Assembly (NCBI RefSeq): GCF_900215515.1
Contig: NZ_OBEI01000003.1
Location: forward strand, 62,001-126,000
Length of the DNA: 64,000 nt
Direction: 5' to 3'
Origin: Persephonella hydrogeniphila
GTDB lineage: Bacteria; Aquificota; Aquificia; Aquificales; Hydrogenothermaceae
Shown: positions 47,921 through 57,954 of the stretch, in pieces
How the letters are laid out: each line of letters begins with the position of its first letter
Numbering within the stretch: position 1 is the stretch's first letter
Notes under the pieces: model-generated
Database searches by the model: none
Told to the model about the DNA's origin: nothing
The model's input: only the letters and a program-made list of their open reading frames with translations
Program-made: the position numbers and the translations under genes

Positions 47921-48723
47921 TTAAGTCCGAGAACATCCATCATATCGTAAAGACCTGCAGGTTTATCCTTGACCCACTTAGCTGCTTCTACAGCACCTTT
48001 GGCAAAAATATCCCTCGAACCTGCTTTATGTGTCAGCTCTATTCTCTCTCCCATTCCTGCAAATATAACAGTGTGCTCTCCAACTACATCGCCACCTCTG
48101 AGGGCAAAAACTCCTATCTCATCTGAAGGTCTTCCGTTTTCATATATACCCTCCCTTCCGTAAACAACTTTTTTAATACCTGTTTCTTCTTTCAGAATAT
48201 CAACAATTTTAACAGCTGTTCCTGAAGGTGCATCTTTCTTAAACCTGTGGTGCATCTCGATAACTTCTATATCATACCCTTTACCTTTTAAAGCTTTAGC
48301 TGCTTCCTGAACAAGCTTAAACAGAAGATTTACACCTATACTCATATTAGGCGCAAGAACTACAGGAACTTCTGTAGAGAGTTCCTTAATCTCTTTTATC
48401 TGGTCTTCAGTAAATCCTGTTGTTCCGATAACCATTGCTTTTTTATTCTTATCTGCAGCTAACAGTCTCAGATGCCCTAAAACAGCTTCTGTATTACCGG
48501 CAAAATCTATTACCACATCTCCTCTATCTATTATTTTTGCAAGATCTGACACTACAGGAGCATCTATTTTTTCTCCTATAATCTCCCCAACATTCTCATG
48601 GAAATGAACACAGTCAGGTCTTTCTACACCTCCTCCTATCTCAACATCAGGATCCTGATAAGCTATCTCTGCAATTTTCTTTCCCATTCTCCCCATTATT
48701 CCAGAGATTATCACTTTAACCAT
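47917..48723 (-). CDS. dapB: 4-hydroxy-tetrahydrodipicolinate reductase
   Basis: 268 residues. NAD(P) motif VIISGIMGRMGKKIAEI, catalytic segment EMHHRFKKDAPSGTAVKI (His-His and Lys) and GDVVGEHTVIFAGMGERIE. It reduces the dapA product on the path to diaminopimelate and lysine. It overlaps the upstream 85-residue protein by one base and the AtpZ-like gene by four, a tight unit of otherwise unrelated genes. Confidence 0.95.
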   Translation of the reverse strand: MVKVIISGIMGRMGKKIAEIAYQDPDVEIGGGVERPDCVHFHENVGEIIGEKIDAPVVSDLAKIIDRGDVVIDFAGNTEAVLGHLRLLAADKNKKAMVIGTTGFTEDQIKEIKELSTEVPVVLAPNMSIGVNLLFKLVQEAAKALKGKGYDIEVIEMHHRFKKDAPSGTAVKIVDILKEETGIKKVVYGREGIYENGRPSDEIGVFALRGGDVVGEHTVIFAGMGERIELTHKAGSRDIFAKGAVEAAKWVKDKPAGLYDMMDVLGLK

Positions 48724-48980
48724 CAGTTGTCTTTACCCTCCTCTGGTGTAAAAACTACCTCAGCCAGCTGCTGGAGCGCATCATTAACCTGATCTGGTGG
48801 AACAACAAAGGGTGCGATGGCAACATCGACACCCTCAGCAAAAATAAGTTTTTTCAACAGTTCCCTTATCTGTTCTAATTCTTCAGGGGTAACATCTGTT
48901 CTGAACGCTTCATTTATATTTTTTTCTGTTACAAAAAAACCCACAAGGGCAAATGGGTACGCTTTTTTCTCTTCAGACAT
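48723..48980 (-). CDS. Unrecognised small soluble protein upstream of dapB
   Basis: 85 residues, acidic, no membrane segment. Sequence features are YPFALVGFFVTEKNINEAF, a helical middle (TPEELEQIRELLKKLIFAEG) and AIAPFVVPPDQVNDALQQLAE; it looks like a compact alpha/beta fold. No family is recognised. Its ATG shares a base with the stop of the 39-residue membrane peptide (TAATG) and its own stop shares one with dapB. The coupling suggests these two small proteins work together. Confidence 0.75.
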   Translation of the reverse strand: MSEEKKAYPFALVGFFVTEKNINEAFRTDVTPEELEQIRELLKKLIFAEGVDVAIAPFVVPPDQVNDALQQLAEVVFTPEEGKDN

Positions 48981-49099
48981 TACTTCTCCTTAGTTCCCAT
49001 CTTATACATAACAGTACCCCACAGGACGAGAAGCATAGCAAGCATTAAAATAAAAAGTATAACTTCTGCCGGTGGGATTCCTCCGTATGTTGCCTCCAT
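48980..49099 (-). CDS. 39-residue single-span membrane peptide
   Basis: ATG 49099 has AGGAGG ten bases upstream, and the frame gives 39 residues: MEATYGGIPPAEV, a hydrophobic helix (ILFILMLAMLLVLWGTVMY) and a basic tail KMGTKEK. The ribosome site and the exact TAATG coupling to the next gene make it a real gene. A TATAAT lies upstream on this strand (49133-49128). Size and shape recall single-helix subunits of respiratory oxidases (for example the IIa subunit of ba3 oxidase), but this is only resemblance; no oxidase gene is near. Confidence 0.7.
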   Translation of the reverse strand: MEATYGGIPPAEVILFILMLAMLLVLWGTVMYKMGTKEK

Positions 49100-49160
49100 G
49101 CCACTTAACCTCCTGATTTTGTTAATAATTATACTAAATGTATTTTCTCTAAAAAGCAAC

Positions 49161-49919
49161 TTACCTGTTTTCTGTGTATATCATATATATACTTTCCATC
49201 GTAAGAAATCTATCGTATACGAAATCTATTTCCAATCCCTTTGAAATGAGTTCACCATTTCCTCCAGTAATCACTACTTTATGCTTATATCCTGCCTGCC
49301 TGTTTATTTTTTCTATCATTCCTTCAACAAGGGAAATATACCCAAAGTATATACCTGAAAGGATACTGTCTACAGTAGTCCTGCCTATAACACCAGAAAC
49401 ATTTTTTAGATTTACAGATGGAAGTTTTGCCGTTTTGGTAAAAAGAGATTCTACACTTGCATCTATCCCAGGAAAAATAGCTCCTCCTGTATACTCCCCC
49501 CTTTCATTTATCACATCAAAGGTTATAGCCGTTCCAAAATCTACAGCAACTGCCGGATATCCATATTTTTTAACAACTCCAAAGGCATTAACAAGTCTGT
49601 CTGTTCCTACTTCTTCTGGATTTTTATACATATTAGGAATTGGTATATTTAGATCTTTCCCTATTATTAAAGGTTTTTTCCCCGAGATCTTCTCTACAGC
49701 AGAACATACTTTCTCATCAACAACCGGAACAACAGAAGATATCACAAAATCCTCTATATAAATATCTCCTTCAATCTGGACGATCTGATGGATGTTTAGA
49801 TACCAGTCATCAACAGTTTTTGCTCTGTCTGTTCTCAGTTTATAGCTTTTTATCAGTGTTTTGGATTGGAGGAAACCAATCTCTATCGTAGTGTTTCCTA
49901 TATCAATGCCGACTATCAT
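49161..49919 (-). CDS. coaX: Type III pantothenate kinase
   Basis: 252 residues, ASKHA fold. Phosphate-binding motifs VGIDIGNTTIEIGF, GTDRLVNAFGV, AVDFGTAITFDVI and TGGAIFPGID are all present. It phosphorylates pantothenate, the first step of CoA synthesis, and unlike CoaA is not inhibited by CoA. It lies 3 bases behind the amidase gene on the same strand. Confidence 0.95.
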   Translation of the reverse strand: MIVGIDIGNTTIEIGFLQSKTLIKSYKLRTDRAKTVDDWYLNIHQIVQIEGDIYIEDFVISSVVPVVDEKVCSAVEKISGKKPLIIGKDLNIPIPNMYKNPEEVGTDRLVNAFGVVKKYGYPAVAVDFGTAITFDVINERGEYTGGAIFPGIDASVESLFTKTAKLPSVNLKNVSGVIGRTTVDSILSGIYFGYISLVEGMIEKINRQAGYKHKVVITGGNGELISKGLEIDFVYDRFLTMESIYMIYTENR

Positions 49920-49922
49920 ATA

Positions 49923-51041
49923 TTATTCCCTATAAAAGTAATCTACGATAGCATTATAAACACCGTAGCTGAAATTTTCTATAAACCTGTCATTTTTTAA
50001 AAGCTGGGCATCAGCAGGATCTGTAAGGTAAAGAACTTCTATCAGAACTGAAGGTATTCCCGGGGTTTTCAGTACAGCAAAATTGGCACTGTCTATATCT
50101 TTAAACTCTGTTATATTTTTGAGATATTTTTTCAGGTAATAGGCAAAATTTCTTCCTTCTGTCATTGTTGTGCTTATTGCAAGGTCTGCTACAATTCTGT
50201 TAACTAATGGATTTGTACTGACTTTTACATAGTTTATAACAGCTTTATTCTCCCTCTGTTCAACAAGTCTTGCAAGTTTAGATCTTGCACCTCTAAGATT
50301 AAGGGTGTATACATATGTCCCTGATTCTGTTCTTGAAGGAGAGGAGTTACAATGAATACTGATAAACAGGTCTGCCTTCCTTTTAATAGCATATACAGTT
50401 CTGTCGTATAATCTTACAAACTTATCACGATTTCTCGTAAGATACACCTTAAACCTACTATCCTTTTCTAAAATCTCTTTTAATTTCTTTGCTATTTTCA
50501 GGTTTACATCTTTTTCCCTGAGACCATTGGCTATTGCCCCCGGGTCTTTACCTCCATGCCCTGGATCTATAACAATAACCTTTTTTTCCTTTACAGGAAG
50601 ATCGTACTTTCTTTTTTCCTTTAGATCGTACTGGACTATTATGTTATATATGGGGTCTTCTTCATGTTTTACAGTCCTTTTTTCTGGATTTTTCTTTATA
50701 AAATCTATAACAATTCTGTACGGATTTTTCAGAGTATAGATTTTGTAACCTGATATCTTTTTTGATATCTCAAAAACGAATTTTGTTGTTTCCCCATTAT
50801 AGATAATATCAAGGCTTTTTATATATTTTCTTTTCAGAAACTGTTTGTTTATCTTTTTTGATGAACTGTTTATACTGAGAACAAAAATTTTTGAATCTAA
50901 GAAGGGTATCTCTTCAAATTTAACAGGTTTTTCTGTCTGAAAAACTACTCTATAATAGCCAGAATGATCTGCATGTTTTATTTTTATTGCAAAAGCGGTA
51001 TTTACAGCAAGCAGTATTAAGATTAAAATTTTTCTAATCAT
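49923..51041 (-). CDS. N-acetylmuramoyl-L-alanine amidase (AmiC type)
   Basis: 372 residues. Signal peptide (KILILILLAVNTAFA), an AMIN-like beta domain (about 20-130) for envelope targeting, then an Amidase_3 catalytic domain: VIDPGHGGKDPGAIANG and REKDVNLKIAKKL (zinc His and Glu), FISIHCNSSPS (His) and PSVLIEVLYLTDP (Glu). It cleaves the amide between MurNAc and stem peptide during cell separation. The M23 protein at 44363-45163 could be its activator. Its promoter region is shared with divergent pdxJ. Confidence 0.92.
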   Translation of the reverse strand: MIRKILILILLAVNTAFAIKIKHADHSGYYRVVFQTEKPVKFEEIPFLDSKIFVLSINSSSKKINKQFLKRKYIKSLDIIYNGETTKFVFEISKKISGYKIYTLKNPYRIVIDFIKKNPEKRTVKHEEDPIYNIIVQYDLKEKRKYDLPVKEKKVIVIDPGHGGKDPGAIANGLREKDVNLKIAKKLKEILEKDSRFKVYLTRNRDKFVRLYDRTVYAIKRKADLFISIHCNSSPSRTESGTYVYTLNLRGARSKLARLVEQRENKAVINYVKVSTNPLVNRIVADLAISTTMTEGRNFAYYLKKYLKNITEFKDIDSANFAVLKTPGIPSVLIEVLYLTDPADAQLLKNDRFIENFSYGVYNAIVDYFYRE

Positions 51042-51110
51042 TTCTGTCCTTGGATATTTTTTATAACTTTTATTTTCGACGAATTAAAATAAACCTTTAA
51101 GGAGTAAAAG

Positions 51111-51842
51111 GTGAGACTGGGAGTAAATATAGACCATATAGCAACTGTAAGGGAAGCCAGAAAAACCTATGAACCTGATCCTGTAAAAGGGGCTCTTATA
51201 GCTCAGGATGCAGGAGCAGACCAGATAACTTTTCATCTCAGAGAGGATAGAAGGCATATACAGGACGAAGATGTTTTAAGACTGAGATGCACAATAAAAA
51301 GGATACCACTTAATATGGAGATGGCTCCTACAGAAGAGATGAAAAAAATTGCAATAGATGTAAAACCTGAGAGGGTTACTCTTGTTCCAGAAAAAAGGGA
51401 AGAGGTCACAACAGAAGGTGGTCTTGATGTTGTCTCAATGAAGGATTATCTGGAAAAATATATAAAAGAGCTGAGAAAAAACAACATATCTGTAGCGCTT
51501 TTTATAGACCCAGAAGAAGATCAAATAGATGCCTCTCTGCAGGTAGGAGTAGATGCTGTGGAGCTCCACACAGGAGAGTATGCAAATGCATCAACAGATA
51601 TAAAAAGAAAAAAAGAGTTAGAAAGACTTAAAAAAGCGGCAAAGTATGCAAAAGAAAAAGGGTTAGATGTTTTTGCAGGGCATGGTCTCACATACACAAA
51701 TGTCCAGCCGGTTGCCTCAATTATGGAGATAGAAGAGCTTAATATAGGTCATTCCATAATAGCAAACTCTATCTTCTGGGGATTAGAGGAAGCTGTAAGA
51801 AAGATGAAAAAGCTGATTCTTGAGGCAAGGAGAGAGCTATAA
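51111..51842 (+). CDS. pdxJ: Pyridoxine 5'-phosphate synthase
   Basis: 243 residues from a GTG start with AAGGAG 6 bases upstream. It condenses 1-deoxyxylulose 5-phosphate with aminoacetone phosphate to form pyridoxine phosphate. Signatures are [46 protein letters not shown]-like [21 protein letters not shown] and [12 protein letters not shown]. Its end overlaps the malic enzyme gene by 6 bases. Confidence 0.96.
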   Translation: MRLGVNIDHIATVREARKTYEPDPVKGALIAQDAGADQITFHLREDRRHIQDEDVLRLRCTIKRIPLNMEMAPTEEMKKIAIDVKPERVTLVPEKREEVTTEGGLDVVSMKDYLEKYIKELRKNNISVALFIDPEEDQIDASLQVGVDAVELHTGEYANASTDIKRKKELERLKKAAKYAKEKGLDVFAGHGLTYTNVQPVASIMEIEELNIGHSIIANSIFWGLEEAVRKMKKLILEARREL

Positions 51843-53111
51843 ACTGCAGTAGGGAAAAATCTTGTTTATTCTCTCTAACCTTGTTTTAAGATTTTTCCTG
51901 TAAGTATCTACATCTATCTCCCTTTGTGAAACGCCTGTTTTCACAGCTATCTCAGCTACGGCAACAGGAACCTCAAGAAGAAGTCTTCTGTCGAAAGGTT
52001 TTGGAATTATATAATCTTTCCCAAAGGAAAACTCTTCATGGTATATATCTTTCAGGTAGTCTAAAACTTTCTTCCTTGCTATTTCTGCTATCTTTTCTGC
52101 TGCTGCTTTGAGCATATGGAAATTTATATCCTTTGCCCTTACGTCAAGGGCTCCTCTAAAGATGTAAGGAAAAGACAGAACATTGTTTATCTGGTTTTTA
52201 AAATCAGATCTCCCTGTTGCCAGTATACCGTCTTTTCTTATCTTTTCTGCAAGGTCTGGATAAATCTCTGGAATTGGGTTTGCAAGGGCAAAAACTATAG
52301 GGTTTTTTGACATTTTTAAAAGATGCTTTTTCTTCAATGTGTTTCCTACAGAAAGACCTATAAACACATCCGCATCTTCTATTACTTTGTCTAATGTGCA
52401 GACAGGCATATCAACGGCGAACTCCCTTTTGAACTCATTAAGATCTTCCCTCTCCCTTGAGAGAAGTCCCTTACTGTCAAGGATAAATATATTCTGTGCC
52501 CCTACTTCTTTAAGTAGTTTTGCAGTTGCAAGGGCTGATGAACCTGCTCCGTTAATAACAATTTTTACCCTGTTTAAATCTTTACCTGCAATATAAAGGG
52601 CATTGTAAAGCCCTGCAAGTATGACTGTTGCAGTTCCCCATTGGTCATCATGCATAACAGGAATTTCAACTTTCTTTTTTAGCTCTTTTTCAACAACAAA
52701 ACATTCAGGAGCTTTTATATCTTCAAGGTTTATACCACCAAATGTAGGGGATATAGATGATATTATCTCTGCTAATCTTTCAGGTGATTTTTCGTTTATC
52801 TCTATGTCAAAAACATCAATATCAGCAAATATCTTAAAAAGAACAGCTTTTCCTTCCATAACAGGTTTTGATGCGAAAACCCCTGCATCTCCAAGACCTA
52901 AAACTGCTGTCCCGTTCGTTATAACAGCCACCAGATTGCCTTTTGCTGTATAATCGTACACAAGTTCATTATTCTCTTTTATTTTTTCTGCCACACTTCC
53001 TACACCGGGTGTGTAAGATACACTGAGGTCTTCCACGCTTTTTACAGGCTTTGTTGGAACAACCTCTATTTTTCCTTCTCTGCACAATCTGTGGTAATCA
53101 AAAATACCCAT
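51837..53111 (-). CDS. Malic enzyme (malate dehydrogenase, decarboxylating)
   Basis: 424 residues, the short form without a phosphotransacetylase domain. N-terminal [12 protein letters not shown], the catalytic [12 protein letters not shown] and [20 protein letters not shown] (shown in part: EGKAVLFK), metal-site [14 protein letters not shown], then the cofactor fold [16 protein letters not shown]. It interconverts malate with pyruvate and CO2. In an autotroph it can feed anaplerosis or supply NAD(P)H. The start overlaps the PAP2 gene by 14 bases, so it is the last gene of that envelope cluster by position. Confidence 0.93.
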   Translation of the reverse strand: MGIFDYHRLCREGKIEVVPTKPVKSVEDLSVSYTPGVGSVAEKIKENNELVYDYTAKGNLVAVITNGTAVLGLGDAGVFASKPVMEGKAVLFKIFADIDVFDIEINEKSPERLAEIISSISPTFGGINLEDIKAPECFVVEKELKKKVEIPVMHDDQWGTATVILAGLYNALYIAGKDLNRVKIVINGAGSSALATAKLLKEVGAQNIFILDSKGLLSREREDLNEFKREFAVDMPVCTLDKVIEDADVFIGLSVGNTLKKKHLLKMSKNPIVFALANPIPEIYPDLAEKIRKDGILATGRSDFKNQINNVLSFPYIFRGALDVRAKDINFHMLKAAAEKIAEIARKKVLDYLKDIYHEEFSFGKDYIIPKPFDRRLLLEVPVAVAEIAVKTGVSQREIDVDTYRKNLKTRLERINKIFPYCSL

Positions 53112-53661
53112 TTAAAATCTCCTTCACAATATCTGTAAGATAAGCTCCTGTTATACCGGAAAAAAGTCCTATTATACTTCCTACTATTACATCAATAGGA
53201 AAATGGGCACCCATGTATACCCGTCCATATCCGATAAGAAGAGCGTAAACCAAAAAAATGAGAACAACATACAGATTTCCATAAAAAATAATAACCCCCA
53301 AAAGGGTAAAAGCATAAGCTGCATCTGCTGAGGGGAAACTTTTTAATGTTACAGGTTCAAGGAGATAAACATTATCCATTAGTTTTGAAGGTCTCTGGTG
53401 TCTGAATGTATACTTTATTAAAGGCATAAGAACTCCTGTTATAAAAAGAGATATAAACAGGTGCAGAAATGACTTTAACCCTCCGGTGTAGTAAAAAAAC
53501 GGTAAAAAAATCGGAAGTGTATAGCTTTTCCCCAGCCGGAAGAAATATTTATAAAATCTGTCTAAAAGTTTGCTTCTTTTTGAGTTTATAAACCTGAAAA
53601 GCTTTACATTCCATTTTATTTTCAGTTCCCAGTCAGGAGGAATAATCCTTTTTTCAGACAT
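53098..53661 (-). CDS. PAP2-family membrane phosphatase
   Basis: 187 residues, five or six membrane helices. Motif 1 KYTFRHQRPSK (K-x6-RP) and motif 3 GRVYMGAHFPID (R-x5-H-x3-D) are intact; motif 2 reads FPSADAAYAF, with Asp in place of the usual His of PSGH. The family removes phosphate from lipid phosphates; next to msbA and ArnT-like genes, a lipid A phosphatase (LpxE/LpxF type) or undecaprenyl pyrophosphate phosphatase is plausible. It overlaps the PHP gene by 8 bases. Confidence 0.85.
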   Translation of the reverse strand: MSEKRIIPPDWELKIKWNVKLFRFINSKRSKLLDRFYKYFFRLGKSYTLPIFLPFFYYTGGLKSFLHLFISLFITGVLMPLIKYTFRHQRPSKLMDNVYLLEPVTLKSFPSADAAYAFTLLGVIIFYGNLYVVLIFLVYALLIGYGRVYMGAHFPIDVIVGSIIGLFSGITGAYLTDIVKEILNGYF

Positions 53662-54730
53662 TTTTCACCTCAAAAAGATTTGTTACAGCAAGAGGTCTAA
53701 ATCCTATATAAAGGTTTCCTACTTTTATATCGTATTCGTACACCTCAAAGTGATAAAAACCTTTTTCCTTTACATTAAAAGAAAAAGAGTCTTTTTGCGT
53801 AACGACAACAGGTTTATTTTCATGCTTTAGTATCTTTACAGTTTTTTCATAAGGAAAATGACAGAAAAGAAAAGAGCCTACAGGAACTGTATCCCCCGGA
53901 AAAAATATATCTCCTTCCTTTTCTCCCCAGAAATCTCCGTATCTCTGTTTTAGAGATATGTAAAGATTCCCTTTTCTTAAAACTTCAATAATATCTTTTT
54001 TTTCTTTTATCTCTTTCTTAGAATAAACTTTATTAACAAGCCATTTAAAACCTGATCTGTAAGAAGGAATGAGAACTCCGTGGGTATGCTCCTGATATAC
54101 CAATTTTATATGCAGATCTAAACCTCCTATTATTTTAAGACCTTTAGCCCTTGCATAATAAAGTCTTATCCATTTCTCAAGGGGTATCAGTGAGTTCCAT
54201 TTGTGAAGTACATCCCTTGTAAAAGGGAGTATAACTAAGTTTTTTATGAGGGAAATTACAGACAAAGTTTTATTCCACACAACGCCATCTTTTATATTTA
54301 TCAGTTCGTACAGATAATCTTTCCTAAAATCACCTTTCCATCTGTAATGCTCAAACTCAAAGTTGTTAGGGTGTGATATTACAGGAAGTTCATTTCCAAG
54401 AAGAAGTAGCCTCCCTTCCGGTGTATTCTTTTCTATACCTGCAAAAATTTTATTATCTTCAAAAAATCTGTAGTTATCATTATCATGATCTGTAACAAAA
54501 ACAAAATCTATACTGTTTTCCTCTGCTGCTTTTTTGATATCTGAAGGCTTCCCAAGAGAATCAAAAGAAAACTGGGTGTGTATATGGGCTATAACATTGT
54601 ATTTTTCTATATTTTCCGGAAATTTCTTTCCATCTTCTAAATATTTTTCGCTTTTTTTGATATACCTGAAAGGCCTGAACTCTAAATAAAGCAGCAAAAC
54701 TACAGCTGTAAATAAAAATATGTAAAACAA
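53654..54730 (-). CDS. Membrane-anchored PHP-domain protein
   Basis: 358 residues. One N-terminal helix (about 2-19), then a PHP metal-dependent phosphoesterase fold: VIAHIHTQFSFDSLG, FVTDHDNDNY, GNELPVISHP and, later, GGLDLHIK. The C-terminal third (about 260-358) is a beta-rich domain without a name I know. PHP enzymes cut phosphoester bonds, so it may act on a periplasmic or lipid-linked phosphate. It sits between PAP2 (8-base overlap) and msbA (42 bases upstream). Confidence 0.8.
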   Translation of the reverse strand: MFYIFLFTAVVLLLYLEFRPFRYIKKSEKYLEDGKKFPENIEKYNVIAHIHTQFSFDSLGKPSDIKKAAEENSIDFVFVTDHDNDNYRFFEDNKIFAGIEKNTPEGRLLLLGNELPVISHPNNFEFEHYRWKGDFRKDYLYELINIKDGVVWNKTLSVISLIKNLVILPFTRDVLHKWNSLIPLEKWIRLYYARAKGLKIIGGLDLHIKLVYQEHTHGVLIPSYRSGFKWLVNKVYSKKEIKEKKDIIEVLRKGNLYISLKQRYGDFWGEKEGDIFFPGDTVPVGSFLFCHFPYEKTVKILKHENKPVVVTQKDSFSFNVKEKGFYHFEVYEYDIKVGNLYIGFRPLAVTNLFEVKNV

Positions 54731-54772
54731 ATCTCCTCCTGATAGAAAAAATTTAGAACTAATATTCTACCA

Positions 54773-56479
54773 TCAGGTTGAGGAAAGTGTTAAAAACCTG
54801 TAGAAAATACCTTTTTTCTGCAGAAGCTCTTCTTTTGTACCTTCTTCTACAATCTGTCCATTTTCCATAACGACAACCCTATCCGATATCTCAAGAAGCT
54901 TCAGTCTGTGCGTTATCATAAGGACAGTTTTCTCTCTAAAATGTCTGCTTATCTCTTCCATTACATACTCTTCTGTTTCCACATCAAGAGCTGATGTGGC
55001 CTCGTCAATAATTACAATATCTGGATTTTTTAAGAATATCCTTGCTATAGATATTCTTTGTCTTTCACCACCGGAAAGCCTTGAACCTTTTTCTCCTAAA
55101 ACTGTATCCAATCCGTTTTCTAACTCAAAAACAAAATCAGCTTTTGCCTTTTTTAATGCTTCCAATATCTCTTCATCTGTTGCGTCAGGTTTTGCTATAA
55201 GCAGGTTGTTTTTCAGGGTGTCGTTAAATATAAAAACATCCTGAGAAACCATACCTATTTTTTCCCTCAGAGAGCTAACGGAATACTCTCTCAACTCTAT
55301 ACTGTCTAAAAGTACCTTCCCTTCGTAATCTGTTATAAGGGCAGGGAGAATTTTTACGAGTGTAGATTTTCCAGAGCCTGTAAGACCGACAATCCCTATT
55401 TTTTCTCCTTTTTTGATGCTTAGATTTACATTTTTCAGTATCTGCATTTCACCGATCTTCAGAGAAACATTTCTGTACTGTATGCTATTTTTCAGCCCTT
55501 TAAACTCCTGTCCTTTTTCTTCTTCCTGAGGAATATTCAAAACAAAGAGAATTCTATCAATAACAGGAGAAAGAGCCTTCAGATTGACGGCTCCCCTCTG
55601 AAGTACCTGAAGTGAGTTTACAAGTATCAGTATCCCTCCTAAAAAAGAGAAAAAATCTCCCGGCGTTATCTCCCCTTTAATTATCCTTGAGCCGCCATAA
55701 AATATTATCCCTGCAGTTGCTATATAGGCTATTACTTCCACCGAAGAAAGATAAACAGTTTCATACAAACGATTTTTTTTCTGCCTTATATAAAGATTTT
55801 CATTTATCCTGTGAAACAGTTCCAAAAATATCCTGTCCTTAAAAAGCTTTACAACCTCAATTCCTGATAATATCTGGTTTAGATGTTGTATATAGTGGGA
55901 GAAACTTTCCTGAAGTTTTTTTGAGTACTTTTTTCTTTTTTCTCCAAAGTAGTTTAAAGCAAGGGCAAGAAATGGAACAGCAAAAAGAAATATCAGAAAC
56001 ATCTTCCAGTCCCTGTAAATTAAAACAGCAACAATCCCTATGACAGTAAAGGTTTCTGTAATCACATTAGTTCCTATAGTGGCAGAAATCTCCCCAAACC
56101 TCTCTGTATCTGTTGTAGCTCTGCTTATTAAATCTCCCGGCTGAACCTTTCTAAAAAATGAAGGTCTGGCATGGAGAATTCTTTTGTATACCTTTTCCCT
56201 TAAAACCCTTAAAGCCTTGTAGATAACAAGAGGATAAACAAAATCTTTTAAAAAGAATCCTACCTGTTTAGCAACAGCAAGGCCTATAAGAACAGATATT
56301 ATAAAAACAAGCTTTTCATAGCTTTTTGCCACAAAAACATCATCAACTACATTTTTTATTATATATGCAAGACCTGCAAGGGCACCTGATTCAAGAATAG
56401 AGCCAAATACAGCAACAAGTATCAGATGCCAGTAAGGTTTATAAGTTTTAAACAGAAATTTTATATCTCTTCCCATCAA
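54773..56479 (-). CDS. msbA: Lipid A flippase-like ABC exporter (MsbA type)
   Basis: 568 residues: six membrane helices fused to an ATPase with Walker A GLTGSGKSTLVKIL, Q-loop VSQDVFIFNDTL, signature LSGGERQRISIARI, Walker B IVIIDEATSALD and ITHRLKLL. This half-transporter layout fits MsbA, which flips core-lipid A to the periplasmic face. The neighbouring ArnT-like, PAP2 and Kdo genes support that substrate. The start overlaps the upstream glycosyltransferase by 4 bases. Confidence 0.9.
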   Translation of the reverse strand: MMGRDIKFLFKTYKPYWHLILVAVFGSILESGALAGLAYIIKNVVDDVFVAKSYEKLVFIISVLIGLAVAKQVGFFLKDFVYPLVIYKALRVLREKVYKRILHARPSFFRKVQPGDLISRATTDTERFGEISATIGTNVITETFTVIGIVAVLIYRDWKMFLIFLFAVPFLALALNYFGEKRKKYSKKLQESFSHYIQHLNQILSGIEVVKLFKDRIFLELFHRINENLYIRQKKNRLYETVYLSSVEVIAYIATAGIIFYGGSRIIKGEITPGDFFSFLGGILILVNSLQVLQRGAVNLKALSPVIDRILFVLNIPQEEEKGQEFKGLKNSIQYRNVSLKIGEMQILKNVNLSIKKGEKIGIVGLTGSGKSTLVKILPALITDYEGKVLLDSIELREYSVSSLREKIGMVSQDVFIFNDTLKNNLLIAKPDATDEEILEALKKAKADFVFELENGLDTVLGEKGSRLSGGERQRISIARIFLKNPDIVIIDEATSALDVETEEYVMEEISRHFREKTVLMITHRLKLLEISDRVVVMENGQIVEEGTKEELLQKKGIFYRFLTLSST

Positions 56480-57954
56480 TAGCTTCTAAACCTGTCCTGC
56501 TTAAGTTTTATAAGATCTTCCAATACATAAATATTAATAGTTCTGTATTTCCAGCCACGATAAATAATATCATATCTGTAATGGGCTTTTACTTTCCTGA
56601 AAGAATCTCTTATTTTTTTAGGTAAACCCCACCTTGATACATATATACCTGTATACCCCTTTCCTTCAAACTGCTCTATACCTGGCCACAGATCAAACTG
56701 ATTCATCCTTCTGTTTATAACAACACAGTAAGTTCTCGGATTTCCTTCCATATAAAACCACAGTTCAGATGCTATATGGTAGCTTTCAGAAAAGACAAAA
56801 TACTTATCTGTTTTAAGATCCTTTACTACTTCTGATACTTTTTTTCCTAAACCTTCCCAGCCTACAAGTCTGTGCAGAGGATCTACTTTAGGGGGATATA
56901 TCTTTCCCAGACCGATTTTATCCAAATAAAATGGATAAAAAAGAGTGAATATACTCCAGATAGACAGAACGAAGGCAAATATAAATCCTTTAAACCATTT
57001 TTTCATATATATGTAATATGCAGTAAGAATATAAAGAGTTGCATACCCAAAAGCCGGCCAGTTTGCCTCTACATTTTTCTTCCTTGCTATATAAAGAAAA
57101 ACAAGAAAAATAAAAACTGGAAAAATCCACAGGTAAAATATTCTGAAATTTTTTCTTTCTTTAAATCCTCTGTAAACTGCATAAAAGAAAAATGGGAATA
57201 AAAATACAGAGTTTAAACCAATCTGGGAAGCAATGTAGTTTCCAATATACTCAGCAGATTTACTTAAGGAAATCTCTTTTTTCGCTTCTCCTAAATTAAA
57301 AACATGCTTAAATGTAACAAAATCATGCTGAAAGTTCCAGATTATAACAGGCACAGTAAACAAAGATGCAATCAGAACAGAAAAATAAAACCATCTTTCT
57401 CTGAATATCTCCCTTTTAAAAAGATAAAGGAATAAAAGAGCCGGTGGAAGAAATAAAACTATCAGAAACTTAGACAGAAAGCCCAAACCTGCAGATACTC
57501 CAGTCAGTACCCACAAAACAGGTTTTTTCTCATTTACAGCCCTGTAGAACAGATAAATCGTTAAAATCCAGAAAAAGGCAAGTGGAGAGTCTGTTAAAAA
57601 TATATAGCTTCCTACCTGAAAAGCAGGTACAGCTGTGATCAACACAGATGAAAAAAAAGCAAGCTTTTCGTCTTTAAATATCTCCCTGACAAAAACAAAA
57701 ACAAGAATTCCGATAGCAAACCCTATAAAAATAGCATTTATCCTGACTCCCAACTCTGTATCACCAAAAATGGAGGTAGAGATGAAGTTCATATAGGCTA
57801 TAAGAGGAGGTTTAGAGTAATATCCTATATCCAAATTTTTAGACCAGACCCAGTACTGGGCTTCTTCTGTCGATAGATCTGTGATATTTAACAGGGTGTA
57901 TACGATTTTTAAGACAGCTAAAATTCCGTGGACTATAAAAACCCTGTAAATCAT
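56476..57954 (-). CDS. GT39/ArnT-like membrane glycosyltransferase 1
   Basis: 492 residues with about ten membrane helices. The first loop has STEEAQYWVWSKNLDIGYYS and KPPLIAYM, the acidic catalytic loop of the PMT/ArnT superfamily, and FLTDSPLAFFW is a second typical segment. These enzymes use undecaprenyl-phosphate sugars to decorate lipid A or proteins on the periplasmic side. It overlaps msbA and the second transferase by 4 bases each. The sugar and acceptor are unknown. Confidence 0.88.
   Translation of the reverse strand: MIYRVFIVHGILAVLKIVYTLLNITDLSTEEAQYWVWSKNLDIGYYSKPPLIAYMNFISTSIFGDTELGVRINAIFIGFAIGILVFVFVREIFKDEKLAFFSSVLITAVPAFQVGSYIFLTDSPLAFFWILTIYLFYRAVNEKKPVLWVLTGVSAGLGFLSKFLIVLFLPPALLFLYLFKREIFRERWFYFSVLIASLFTVPVIIWNFQHDFVTFKHVFNLGEAKKEISLSKSAEYIGNYIASQIGLNSVFLFPFFFYAVYRGFKERKNFRIFYLWIFPVFIFLVFLYIARKKNVEANWPAFGYATLYILTAYYIYMKKWFKGFIFAFVLSIWSIFTLFYPFYLDKIGLGKIYPPKVDPLHRLVGWEGLGKKVSEVVKDLKTDKYFVFSESYHIASELWFYMEGNPRTYCVVINRRMNQFDLWPGIEQFEGKGYTGIYVSRWGLPKKIRDSFRKVKAHYRYDIIYRGWKYRTINIYVLEDLIKLKQDRFRSY

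Noticed and set aside
49174-49761. 195-residue open frame antisense to coaX
   Set aside because: Shadow of the pantothenate kinase gene; no motif and no ribosome site.
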